A stretch of 64,000 nucleotides of DNA from Aurantimonas sp036549475. Its GTDB lineage: Bacteria; Pseudomonadota; Alphaproteobacteria; Rhizobiales; Rhizobiaceae. Positions 28,731-36,836 of this stretch are shown piece after piece. The notes beneath the pieces are model-generated. The model was not told the DNA's origin. It saw only the letters and a program-made list of their open reading frames with translations, and searched no databases. The stretch covers positions 10,664 through 74,663 of the forward strand of contig NZ_JAZHLI010000022.1 in the NCBI RefSeq assembly GCF_036549475.1, read 5' to 3'. Numbering within the stretch: position 1 is the stretch's first letter; each line of letters starts with the position of its first letter. The position numbers and the translations under genes are program-made.

Positions 28731-29474
28731 ATGAACAGCAAGTTGATCGCGATCGCGGGGGCTGCGCTCCTGTCGGCCAGCAGCCTGGCCATCGCGCAGG
28801 GAAGCGGAACCACGGTCGTTCCGGCAGGCGAGGCCGCTCCGCACGGCTCTCCGACCGCCGCGCCGACGGCACCGGCTACAGGCACGGATGGTGCCGCCGC
28901 CGCGAATGCTCCCGCCGCCGACCAGGCCCCGGAGGCGGCTGAAGCCGAAGCGGCGCCGGTCAGCGCGGACGCCGAAATCGCCTCTGCCGAGCACATGAAG
29001 CCCGATGCCCAGCCGTCCAAGGATACGGCCGCGGAAGGCAACGCTCCGACGGCGGGCGACCTGGGCAAGTACCTCGATCCGGCTGGCAACCCGACCTATC
29101 TGGCCGAAGCCGACAGCAAGGTCGACTGGTACACCTGGCGCGGCTACAAGAAGTACATGGCCAACTGCATGCAGTGCCATGGTCCCGACGGTATGGGCTC
29201 GTCCTTCGCGCCCAACCTGGCGGAGTCGCTGGAGACCCTGACCTATTACGATTATGCCGGCATCGTCGTCGGTGGTCAGCAGAACAAGTGGAGCTCCTCG
29301 GGCAATTCCATCATGCCGGCCTGGGGCGAGGATCCGAACGTGATGTGCTCGATGGACGCCATCTACATCTATCTGCGGGCCCGGGCCGACGGTGTCGTCG
29401 GGCGCGGCGAGCCGAAGCGGATTGCCAACAACAAGGAGGCCCAGGAGGAAGAGTACAGCTGCCTGGGATTTTAA
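28731..29474 (+). CDS. xoxG: XoxF-associated cytochrome c (cytochrome cL type)
   Basis: XoxG accepts electrons from XoxF in the periplasm. The 247-residue protein has a signal peptide (ending near AIAQG, residue 24). The haem is bound by CMQCH (146-150), with M195 of NSIMPAWGE as the likely distal ligand; the sequence around WYTWRGYKKYMANC and GQQNKWSSS is typical of cytochrome cL. Between signal and haem domain lies an unusual low-complexity segment of about 80 residues (23-105), rich in Ala, Pro, Glu and Thr, which makes the protein longer than usual. It is followed 3 bases later by xoxJ. Confidence 0.93.
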   Translation: MNSKLIAIAGAALLSASSLAIAQGSGTTVVPAGEAAPHGSPTAAPTAPATGTDGAAAANAPAADQAPEAAEAEAAPVSADAEIASAEHMKPDAQPSKDTAAEGNAPTAGDLGKYLDPAGNPTYLAEADSKVDWYTWRGYKKYMANCMQCHGPDGMGSSFAPNLAESLETLTYYDYAGIVVGGQQNKWSSSGNSIMPAWGEDPNVMCSMDAIYIYLRARADGVVGRGEPKRIANNKEAQEEEYSCLGF

Positions 29475-29477
29475 CAG

Positions 29478-30600
29478 ATGACAGCAATGTCGATCTACGC
29501 TGCCGGCATCGCGAGCGTTCTGGCGCTCGCGATGCCATTTCAGGCGATGGCACAGGATCGCGAGTTCGGGGGCGAGATCGAACTCGTCGATCCGGACGTC
29601 CTGCGGGTGTGTGCCGATCCGAATAACATGCCCTTCTCGAACGAGGCCGAGCAGGGAATGGAGCAGGCGATTGCCGAGCTGCTGGCCGACAAGCTCGGCC
29701 GNCGAGTTCGGGGGCGAGATCGAACTCGTCGATCCGGACGTCCTGCGGGTGTGTGCCGATCCGAATAACATGCCCTTCTCGAACGAGGCCGAGCAGGGAA
29801 TGGAGCAGGCGATTGCCGAGCTGCTGGCCGACAAGCTCGGCCGCGAATCGGTGTCCTACTCGTATTTCCCGCAGGCGACCGGCTTCGTGCGGATGACGCT
29901 GGGCTCCAATCTCTGCGATATCATCATCAGCTATCCGCAGGGTGACGAGCTCGTCCAGAACACCAACGCCTTTTATCGCACCTCCTATGCGCTGGTCTAT
30001 CCGAAGGACGGGGCGCTTTCGGGTGTCACGACGATCTCGGACCCGAAGCTGAAGGACACGCGGATCGGCATCGTCGCCGGTACGCCGCCCGCCACCTACA
30101 TGGCGCGCGCCGGTCTCATTGGCCGGGCCAAGCCTTATCGACTGATGATCGACACGCGGTCCGAAAACTCAGCCAAGGCGATGATCGACGATCTCGCCAC
30201 GGGCGACATCGACGCGGCAGTTCTCTGGGGACCGATGGCCGGCTATTACGCCAAGCTCGCCGACAACGATTATGCCGTCGTGCCGTTGGTCGCCGAGGGG
30301 CGCGGGCCTGCCATGGCCTATCGCATCACCATGGGCGTGCGGGCCGCCGACCAGGAATGGAAGCGTACGCTCAACCGGGCGATCCGCGATAATCAGGACG
30401 AGATCAACGAGATCCTGCTGTCCTACGGCGTGCCCCTGCTCGACGAGCAGGACCAGCCGATCCTGTCGAAGAGCGGCAAGATGGCCCATGACCTGCCCCT
30501 GCCGCAGAACGCCATGCCGACCGACGGTTCGCCACCGGCGGATGCCGCCGCGACCCCCGGCGCAGCGCCCGCTCAGACGGCCACCGAGCCGAAGGGATGA
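29478..30600 (+). CDS. xoxJ: XoxJ periplasmic binding protein, frame broken by a scaffold join
   Basis: XoxJ is a periplasmic solute-binding-fold protein encoded with XoxF and thought to help activate it. As printed, the frame breaks at an N (29702) that sits between two exact 141-bp copies (29561-29701 and 29703-29843). Removing 142 bases restores one frame of 326 residues with a signal peptide (LALAMPFQAMAQ), LRVCADPNNMPFSN and GRESVSYSYFPQATGF, which match quinoprotein-associated binding proteins. So the gene is very likely intact and the break is an assembly artefact of overlapping contig ends. Its stop overlaps the next start (ATGA). Confidence 0.92.
29561..29843. repeat. 141-bp exact duplication around an N (assembly join)
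   Basis: Bases 29561-29701 and 29703-29843 are identical, separated by a single N at 29702. This is the expected product of joining two overlapping contigs with a placeholder base. The total offset of 142 shifts the xoxJ reading frame by one. Confidence 0.95.
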
Positions 30601-31217
30601 GAAGCGCCGCTCGGCCTGGCTTGGCGGCAATCACGGCGCTGGCCTGGCTGATGCTGGCGCCCGCGACCCTTGTCGGGCCGGCCTTGGCGCAGGTTGGCCC
30701 GGCTCCGGCGCTGCAGGCCGGTGAGGCCGCCGCGGTGCCGGAGCCGGCCGATTATCGCACCGAGGACTATCGTGCGCCGGTTCCTGCGACTCTTGCCGGG
30801 GGCACGGTAATCGACACCGAGGAGGCCGAGCGCCTGCACGAGGCCGGCGTTGTCTTTGTCGACGTCCTGCCGCGCGCGCCCCGGCCGAAGAACCTGCCGG
30901 CGGGCACGCTGTGGCGGCCCAAGCCGCGCAACGACATCCCCGGCTCGCTGTGGCTCGTCGATACCGGTTATGGCGAGCTGCCACCGGCGATGGAGGCCTA
31001 TCTCATGGATGGGCTGGAACGGGCGAGCGGCGGCGACAAGAGCCGCCCTTTGGTCATCTATTGCGACCGCGATTGCTGGATGAGCTACAACGCGGCCAAA
31101 CGGGCGATCCGTGCCGGCTATTCGGCCGTGCACTGGTATCCCGACGGCGTCCAGGGCTGGTCGGAAGCCGGCAACGATCTGGCAGCCGCAGAGCCCGAGC
31201 CGCGGCCGGACGAATAG
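30597..31217 (+). CDS. PQQ-dependent catabolism-associated rhodanese-like protein (CXXCW family)
   Basis: The 206-residue protein has a signal peptide (cleaved near ALAQ, residue 32) and a rhodanese-like fold. The cysteine motif is YCDRDCWMSYNAAKRA with C156, C160 and W161; the residues around it match the family TIGR03865, found only next to PQQ dehydrogenases. The role is unknown; thiol transfer or redox help to XoxF/XoxG is a guess. It overlaps the stop of xoxJ (ATGA), so it is the last gene of the xox operon. The next gene is convergent. Confidence 0.88.
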   Translation: MRSAARPGLAAITALAWLMLAPATLVGPALAQVGPAPALQAGEAAAVPEPADYRTEDYRAPVPATLAGGTVIDTEEAERLHEAGVVFVDVLPRAPRPKNLPAGTLWRPKPRNDIPGSLWLVDTGYGELPPAMEAYLMDGLERASGGDKSRPLVIYCDRDCWMSYNAAKRAIRAGYSAVHWYPDGVQGWSEAGNDLAAAEPEPRPDE

Positions 31218-31257
31218 CGCGAGGGATGCGCGGCCGCCCCGGGGTGTCACCGCCGGG

Positions 31258-31434
31258 TCAGAAGCGCCGGCGTGTCCGGCGCATCAGGAGGGCGCCGGCC
31301 ACGAGCACGGCCCCGATCGCGACCACCACGAACAGCACGAGCATCGCGACCGCTCCGAGAAGCGCCCCGAACGTGTCCCAGAAACCGATCTGGGCGATCA
31401 GGATGGCGATGAGGACGATCAGCAGGATCGGCAT
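31258..31434 (-). CDS. small membrane protein (58 aa)
   Basis: Starting at ATG 31434, behind a GAGGGAG site, this 58-residue protein is almost entirely hydrophobic. Two membrane segments are visible (MPILLIVLIAILIAQIGF and AMLVLFVVVAIGAVLVAGAL), and the C-terminus is basic (RRTRRRF). An extension to 31467 would add Arg-rich residues without a ribosome-binding site. It sits between the convergent xox operon end and the MoxX-like regulator gene and may be cotranscribed with neither. No family is recognised. Confidence 0.6.
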   Translation of the reverse strand: MPILLIVLIAILIAQIGFWDTFGALLGAVAMLVLFVVVAIGAVLVAGALLMRRTRRRF

Positions 31435-31542
31435 GGCAGGTCGGCTCCCTCTTCGGCTGCGCCGCAATGGTTCCTACGACTGCCCCGCGCGTGGCGACGG
31501 GTCAAGCCGCGGGCGCACGCCGCGCGATCATGCGCGCCGGAA

Positions 31543-32175
31543 TCAGCGGTCGAGCATGCGCCCGCCCCTGGTCTCGATGGCGAAGCGGACGAGATCGGAG
31601 GTGCGTTCCACGCCGAGCTTTTCCTTGATCCGGGTCGAGGTGTTGGCGATCGTCTTGTAGGCGACGCCGAGCCCGTCGGCGATCTCTGTCAGGCTCTTGC
31701 CCTCGCCCAGCATGTGCAGGATCTGCAGTTCGCGGCGCGACAAATCCCGGGGGCCGTCGCCGCGGCCCTCGTGGCGGGCCATCAGGGCGGCCGTCTCGCT
31801 GTCCACATAGGGCTCGCCCTTCAGCGCCATCTCGATCGCCACGAGCAGTTCGTCCGAGGGCGCGGTCTTGGCGACATAGCCGAGCGCGCCCTCGCGGCGG
31901 GCCGAGGCGGCATAGACGATGTCGGAATACATGGAGAACACCACGATCCGCGCCTTCGGGTCGTCGGCGCGCAGGCGCCGCAGCACGTCAAGGCCGCTGC
32001 CGTTCTTCAGGTTGATGTCGAGGACGACGACGTCCGGACGCAGCCGGCGGAACTCGGCCAGCGCCTCGGACGGGGTCTCCGCCTCGCCGATCTCGCCGAC
32101 ATCCAACGCCTCGACCAGCCGCCTGACACCGTCCCGCACCACGGTGTGATCGTCGACGATCAGAATCTTCATCAT
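31543..32175 (-). CDS. LuxR/NarL-type response regulator, MoxX-like
   Basis: The 210-residue protein has an N-terminal receiver domain (ILIVDDHTVVRDGV, phosphoacceptor D53 in VVVLDINLKNG, conserved Lys in YVAKTAPSDE) and a C-terminal LuxR-type HTH (LSRRELQILHMLGEGKSLTEIADGL, then KTIANTSTRIKEKL). With the adjacent kinase it resembles the MoxXY (MxaXY) pair of Paracoccus that turns on methanol oxidation genes. Being next to the xox operon, it is the best candidate regulator of xoxF. Its ATG overlaps the kinase stop (4 bases), so both are translated together. Confidence 0.88.
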   Translation of the reverse strand: MMKILIVDDHTVVRDGVRRLVEALDVGEIGEAETPSEALAEFRRLRPDVVVLDINLKNGSGLDVLRRLRADDPKARIVVFSMYSDIVYAASARREGALGYVAKTAPSDELLVAIEMALKGEPYVDSETAALMARHEGRGDGPRDLSRRELQILHMLGEGKSLTEIADGLGVAYKTIANTSTRIKEKLGVERTSDLVRFAIETRGGRMLDR

Positions 32176-33533
32176 GTCTCCTGCCTGTCGTCGCCATCGA
32201 TATGGGGTCCGGTGCCGTCCGGCAACGGCACCCAGCCTTCCAGCCGGACCCCCGGTGGCAGCGGCACCTGCGTGATCTCGAGCCCGCCGCCGACCGCCGC
32301 CACCCGCTCGCGCATGCCGATGAGACCGAAGCCGCCGGCCGTGCCGCTGGCCGGCAGGCCGCCGCCATCGTCGACGACGCCGAATTCCAGCCGGCGGTTG
32401 CGCGCCGCCAGGCGAATCGCGATGCGACCGGGATGTCCGTGGCGCAGCGCATTGTGGACCGCCTCGCGCACCGCGCGAAGCACCAGCACCTCCGGTGTCC
32501 CGCCCCAGTCGCCGTCTGCCAGCTCCGTGGTGAAGGTGATGTCGGGATGGCGGCGGGAGAGGTCGGCGACAAGATCCTCGATCGAGGCCTTGAGGCCGAG
32601 GCCAGGCATCAGGCCGGGCCTGAGATCTGTGAGGATGCGGCGTACCTCCTGACGGGCGCGGTGGGCCGCAGACTTGATGTCCTCGGCCCGGGCGGCGATC
32701 GCCTCGCCGCCGTCGAGCCTGGTCGAAGCACGGCGGATGGTCGAGGCATCGACATCGATGGCAAAGAGTAGCGGTCCGATCTCGTCGTGCAGATCACGCG
32801 CCAGTTCGGCGCGCTCCTCGTCTTGGAGTAGCAGGAGCTGTTCGGACAGCCGACGGTTGCGGGCCGAGATCTCGTCCAGCCGCGCCGCCATGTCGTTGCA
32901 GCCCGCGGCCAGCGCCTGCATCTCCGGCGGGCCCGCGGCGGCGAGCCCGATGTCGTAGTCGCCGCCGCCGATCCGGGCGAAGGCCGCCTGGATGTCGGCC
33001 AGCGGCCGCAGGGCGCGGTCGGCGACGATCCAGATGGCGGCGAAGGCGACGAGCAGGAAGGCGACCAGGATGCCCAGGCTGGTCGCCATGTCGGTCCAAC
33101 TGCTGGCCAGCTCGTTGCGCGGGTCGATGGAGACGACGGCGGCGGTCATCGGCAGGGCGCTGCCCGACAGCGGCATGATGATGGTGGAGGGCGGCGGCGC
33201 CAGGAGATCGACGAACCATTCCGGCAGGCCGCCATAGGCTTCGGCCGGCTGCGAGGCCGCGCGGACCGCCCCGGTGGAATCGATCAGCATCATCTGCACG
33301 TGCCGGTCGCCATTGAAGGCGCGCACGAAGCTGGCGAGTTCGCCTTGCGTGTCGCGCGAGGCCGGAAGCTCGGCGATCAGCTGGGCGACCCGGTTCGATG
33401 CGACGGTCCGTGCGGCGGTCAGCTCGGCCGCGATGTTGGAGGAGGCCTGCCGAAAGCCCAGCAGCCCGCCGATCACCAGGATGGCGAGGAAGGCGGCGGT
33501 CAGCGTGGCGGCGAGGCGGGCTTTCAGGGACAA
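32172..33533 (-). CDS. NarX/MoxY-type sensor histidine kinase
   Basis: The 453-residue kinase has two membrane segments (about 10-28 and 152-172) bounding a periplasmic sensor domain of the LapD/MoxY type (residues 30-150). A HAMP domain follows (about 172-225), then the HisKA_3 dimerisation helix with phosphoacceptor H249 in ELARDLHDEIGPLLFAID. The HATPase domain has the N box REAVHNALRHG and G-boxes VVDDGGGLPA and GFGLIGMRER. It pairs with the LuxR-type regulator encoded downstream. The signal is unknown; methanol, formaldehyde or PQQ-related redox state are candidates by context. Confidence 0.88.
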   Translation of the reverse strand: MSLKARLAATLTAAFLAILVIGGLLGFRQASSNIAAELTAARTVASNRVAQLIAELPASRDTQGELASFVRAFNGDRHVQMMLIDSTGAVRAASQPAEAYGGLPEWFVDLLAPPPSTIIMPLSGSALPMTAAVVSIDPRNELASSWTDMATSLGILVAFLLVAFAAIWIVADRALRPLADIQAAFARIGGGDYDIGLAAAGPPEMQALAAGCNDMAARLDEISARNRRLSEQLLLLQDEERAELARDLHDEIGPLLFAIDVDASTIRRASTRLDGGEAIAARAEDIKSAAHRARQEVRRILTDLRPGLMPGLGLKASIEDLVADLSRRHPDITFTTELADGDWGGTPEVLVLRAVREAVHNALRHGHPGRIAIRLAARNRRLEFGVVDDGGGLPASGTAGGFGLIGMRERVAAVGGGLEITQVPLPPGVRLEGWVPLPDGTGPHIDGDDRQET

Positions 33534-33606
33534 GGCGGCCGATCGTTGCAGGGGCGGGGCGCGGCGGCGCGTGCCGTCTGCCGCGCCACCATCCCGTCAG
33601 TCAGAA

Positions 33607-33624
33607 GCGCGGGCGTGCCCGCGC
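33607..33624 (-). other. GC-rich hairpin after the solute-binding protein gene
   Basis: GCGCGGGC-GT-GCCCGCGC (33607-33624) is a perfect inverted repeat in the 119-base gap between the solute-binding protein stop (33653) and the kinase start. It may partly terminate upstream transcription and separate the kinase expression level from that of the binding protein. Confidence 0.4.
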
Positions 33625-33652
33625 GTCAAGGGCGCGCCCCGGAAGCGGCAAC

Positions 33653-34915
33653 CTAGCCGCCAAGGTCGCAAGTGGTCTCCGGCCGGTCGACGCCGAGCGT
33701 GTCGAGTTCGGAGACCTGGTGCAGGAAGCCCTCCTGCGGCGAGGCCGAGACGACCGACGCCTCGGTGCCGAGCAGCACCGGCTGGCGCATCTGCCAGTTC
33801 CAGTCGCGGAAGGTCAGGCGCTGGCCCTTGAAGGCGGCGACGGCGAAGTCCGGGCTCTTGACGAAGGCCGCGATCGTCGCCGGATCGACCGACTGGGTCC
33901 GCGACGCCGCCTCGCCGATCACCCGCACCGCGGTCCAGGCCTGCATGTCCTTCGATTCCATGCGCCGGCCGGATGCGTCCTCGAAGCGGTTCTGGATCTG
34001 CGCGCCGCCCCATTGCTCGCTGGCCGGATGCCAGGACCCCGGCGTCAGGCCTGCCGTTCCGGCGACTGGCCGGGGAACCCAGGTTCGCCACGGCACATAG
34101 GTGCCGAAGACCTCGCTCTCGTCGGCGACGAGCAGCACGTCGTGATCCGGCAGATCCTGCAGGAAGACCGGGATCTGGCGCTGGACTAGGGCCTGGCCGG
34201 AATCGGTCGCCCGGGCGCCGCCCTTGTCGGCGAACAGCTTCTCGGCGACGATCTTGCCGCCGAACTTGGTGGCCGAGCGCTTGAGGGCTTCGGCGAATTT
34301 CTGGTCGTCGGGATGGCTGCCGGCCACCAGTGCCCAGTCGCGCCACTGCTTCCACATCAGATATTGCGCCAGGCCGTCGGTCAGCATGGCCCGCGACGGC
34401 GCGGTGTGGAGCATGTTGGGACGGCATCGCTCGCCGCGCAGATCGTCGTCCGTCGAGCCGGCATTGAGCACCATCGCATCGGTGGCAGCGGCCAGCTCGG
34501 CGACCTTCAGCGTGTCTTCGCCCGTCAGGTCGGTGACGATGTAGCGCACGCCGCTGTCCAGCATGGTCTGGGCCGGACCGGCGACGTCGTCGCCGGGCGT
34601 CAGCGTCACCACGTCCATGGTGAAGGTCTGGCCCATGAACGAGCCGGTCGTGTTGTTGTCGGCAACGGCGACCTCGGCCCCGGCCACGCCGATATCCTCG
34701 GGCGGGATGTCGAGGGCCGACAGGGCGAGGGTCGGCTCCCAGCTCCGCAGATAGCCGAGCTTGACGGTCTGTGCCGCCGCCGTCCCGGCTGCGGCGTCGG
34801 CCGGTGCGGGGGATTGTGCCGGGGCGGCCGGCTCCTGTGTGTATCCTGCGCCCGTGATCCAGAGCATCAGGGCCGCGGCCCCTGCCAGCGCGTGCGCGCT
34901 CGCCATCTTCACCAT
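33653..34915 (-). CDS. PQQ-dependent alcohol dehydrogenase-associated ABC solute-binding protein
   Basis: The 420-residue protein is a periplasmic binding protein of the Leu/Ile/Val type that belongs to the family TIGR03863, found with PQQ alcohol dehydrogenases. It has a signal peptide (AGAAALMLWITGAGYTQ) and a Pro/Ala-rich linker. The two-lobe core starts near VKLGYLRSWEPTLAL, with GVAGAEVAVADNNTTGSF and the C-terminal RVIGEAASRTQS following. No permease or ATPase genes are nearby, so it may act as a sensor or chaperone rather than a transporter subunit. It is upstream of the MoxY-like kinase on the same strand. Confidence 0.85.
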   Translation of the reverse strand: MVKMASAHALAGAAALMLWITGAGYTQEPAAPAQSPAPADAAAGTAAAQTVKLGYLRSWEPTLALSALDIPPEDIGVAGAEVAVADNNTTGSFMGQTFTMDVVTLTPGDDVAGPAQTMLDSGVRYIVTDLTGEDTLKVAELAAATDAMVLNAGSTDDDLRGERCRPNMLHTAPSRAMLTDGLAQYLMWKQWRDWALVAGSHPDDQKFAEALKRSATKFGGKIVAEKLFADKGGARATDSGQALVQRQIPVFLQDLPDHDVLLVADESEVFGTYVPWRTWVPRPVAGTAGLTPGSWHPASEQWGGAQIQNRFEDASGRRMESKDMQAWTAVRVIGEAASRTQSVDPATIAAFVKSPDFAVAAFKGQRLTFRDWNWQMRQPVLLGTEASVVSASPQEGFLHQVSELDTLGVDRPETTCDLGG

Positions 34916-35018
34916 GATTGCCTCCCATTCCTGTCGGCGGGCTCGTGCCCCGCCTCCCGCCGGTTCGTGAAAATCGTTTGCTCCACCGGCTCAGGGCGTT
35001 AGTTCTGTTACCAGCGCG

Positions 35019-35597
35019 GTGGGCATCGCGTTCCACAAAGAAGCGAGAGTGTTCGTGCCACCATTGTTCCCCCAGGGCCATGAGCCAAGGCAAGGCAGAG
35101 TTTTTCCCGTTGTCGCCCTGTTCCTGGCGCTGACCATGCCCGCGGCTGCTGCCGACAAGACGGTCGCCATCTTCGACTTCGAGCTGATCGATTCCAGCCT
35201 CGAGGGCTCGATGATGGGCGAGAATGCCGGTGAGCAGGCACGGCTCCAGACCCTGGCGCCGGACCTGAGCGAGGCCATCGATTCAATGCCCGGCTACAGC
35301 GTCGTCGACATCGCGCCGGTCCGCGAACGGGCGAAGAAGCAGTATCTGCAGAGCTGCGGCAATTGCAGCCAGACCTTTGCCCGCGAGCTCGGGGCCGATA
35401 TCGCGGTGACCGGAACGGTGCAGAAGGTCTCCAACCTGATCCTCAACATCAACGCCTATGCCTTCGACGCCAAGACGGGCGAGCCGATCGCCCGCGGCAG
35501 CGCCGACATCCGCTCCAATACCGATCAGAGCTGGCAGCGCGGCATCGACTATCTGTGGGACAACGTCCTGGAAAGGCAGTTCGAGGCGGCGCGTTGA
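35019..35597 (+). CDS. secreted DUF2380/DUF3280-like protein
   Basis: The 192-residue frame opens with a GTG at 35019. The first 25-30 residues are not conserved-looking, and the real start may be a few codons downstream. A hydrophobic signal (VFPVVALFLALTMPAAAA) precedes the mature domain KTVAIFDFELIDSSLEGSM, the hallmark of small periplasmic proteins of unknown function (DUF2380/DUF3280, name from memory). Two cysteines, in QSCGNCSQTF, are four bases... three residues apart and may form a disulfide or bind metal. It ends in a 4-base overlap (TTGA) with the MfnB-FolB gene and so links the xox region to the cofactor genes. Confidence 0.72.
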   Translation: MGIAFHKEARVFVPPLFPQGHEPRQGRVFPVVALFLALTMPAAAADKTVAIFDFELIDSSLEGSMMGENAGEQARLQTLAPDLSEAIDSMPGYSVVDIAPVRERAKKQYLQSCGNCSQTFARELGADIAVTGTVQKVSNLILNINAYAFDAKTGEPIARGSADIRSNTDQSWQRGIDYLWDNVLERQFEAAR

Positions 35598-36661
35598 TCA
35601 AGCTTCTGGCGAGCGTCACGGGAGTCGCGGAGGCCGAGACGGTTCTCGCTGGCGGCGCCGATCTGGTCGATCTGAAGGATCCGGCCAGGGGCGCGCTCGG
35701 CGCCGTGACCCCGGACATCCTCGCCGCGACCATGGCGGCGGTGGCCGGCCGGCGACCGGTCTCGGCCGTTGCCGGCGACCTGCCGATGGTGCCAGCCGTG
35801 GTCCGCGAGGCCGTCGAAGCGCGCATCGATGCCGATTTCGTCAAGATCGGACTGTTTCCCGCCAGCCGCGACGCGCGGGTCGCGGTGATCGAGGCATTGC
35901 GGCCGCTGGCGGCCCGCACCGGCCTGATCGCCGTCTTCTTCGCCGACGGCGATCCCGATTTCGGCCTGCTGCCGGTGCTGGCCGAGGCGGGGTTCAGGGG
36001 GGCGATGATCGACACGCTGGGCAAGTCGAGCGGCCGGCTGATGGCGCATCTGTCGATGGCAGAGCTCGCCGACTTCGTGCATGCGGCGCGCGATCTCGGC
36101 CTGATGAGTGGTCTCGCCGGATCGCTGGAGCCGCCGGACGTGCCGCGCCTGGCCGTGTTGCGGCCGGACTATCTCGGCTTTCGCGGCGCGCTGACGGCGG
36201 GCGCCCGCGACGCGCCGGTCGATCTGGCCGCGGTCCGCACCATCCGGGCTCTGCTGGCCGCGGGGGACGAGGCAACCCCTGGCGCCGTGCCGGTGGCTGA
36301 CCGCGGCGACCGCATCCTCGTGCGCAACTTCACCGTGCCGATGGAAATCGGGGTCTATGACCACGAGCGCGGGCGCACACAGAAGGTGCGGTTCTCGGTC
36401 GAGGCGGAGATCGAACCGCTGGTCGCCGACATCCGGTCGATGGCCGACATCTATTCCTACGACCTTATCCTCGACGCCATCCGCGCGCTGGCGGCCCGCG
36501 GCCATACCGATCTGGTCGAGACGCTGGCGGTGGACCTCGCCGAAACCGTGCTGGCCGATCGGCGCATCCGCGAAGTGACCGTCAGGGTCGAGAAGCTCGA
36601 ACTTGGCCCCGAGGCGGTGGGCATCGAGCTGACCCGGCGACGGGCGCCGGCGGCCGGCTGA
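35594..36661 (+). CDS. (5-formylfuran-3-yl)methyl phosphate synthase fused to dihydroneopterin aldolase
   Basis: The 355-residue protein joins two enzymes. Residues 1-230 are MfnB-like, making the furan precursor of methanofuran from glyceraldehyde 3-phosphate: Schiff-base lysine candidates K28 (DLVDLKDP) and K84 (FVKIGLF), and the pair D140/K144 in MIDTLGKSSG. Residues 240-350 are FolB-like dihydroneopterin aldolase, making the pterin precursor of H4MPT: GVYDHERGRTQKVRF, a Glu in VETLAVDLAE and K334 in RVEKLEL. The TTG start at 35594 overlaps the previous stop (TTGA). The fusion couples the two C1 carrier pathways. Confidence 0.88.
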   Translation: MIKLLASVTGVAEAETVLAGGADLVDLKDPARGALGAVTPDILAATMAAVAGRRPVSAVAGDLPMVPAVVREAVEARIDADFVKIGLFPASRDARVAVIEALRPLAARTGLIAVFFADGDPDFGLLPVLAEAGFRGAMIDTLGKSSGRLMAHLSMAELADFVHAARDLGLMSGLAGSLEPPDVPRLAVLRPDYLGFRGALTAGARDAPVDLAAVRTIRALLAAGDEATPGAVPVADRGDRILVRNFTVPMEIGVYDHERGRTQKVRFSVEAEIEPLVADIRSMADIYSYDLILDAIRALAARGHTDLVETLAVDLAETVLADRRIREVTVRVEKLELGPEAVGIELTRRRAPAAG

Positions 36662-36836
36662 GCGACGGCACCGGCCTGTATCGGCATCGATTTCGCAAGT
36701 GCCCGACGCGGAGACGCGATACGTCAGAGCGGCGTGCGGGCGCTCTTTCGGGCGCGGGCGCGCTCCGGCATCCGGCAACAAATCGACCCGGCCGGGTGGC
36801 ACCACGGGGCATGTCGTGACACGGTGCCCGGGATGA

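Noticed and set aside
29561..29843. Biological tandem duplication or pseudogene in xoxJ
   Set aside because: The exact identity of both copies and the single N between them fit a contig overlap joined by a placeholder, and collapsing it restores the frame.
36662..36836. tRNA or small RNA gene in the gap before the MfnE-like gene
   Set aside because: No cloverleaf, T-loop motif or stable terminator could be found by eye.
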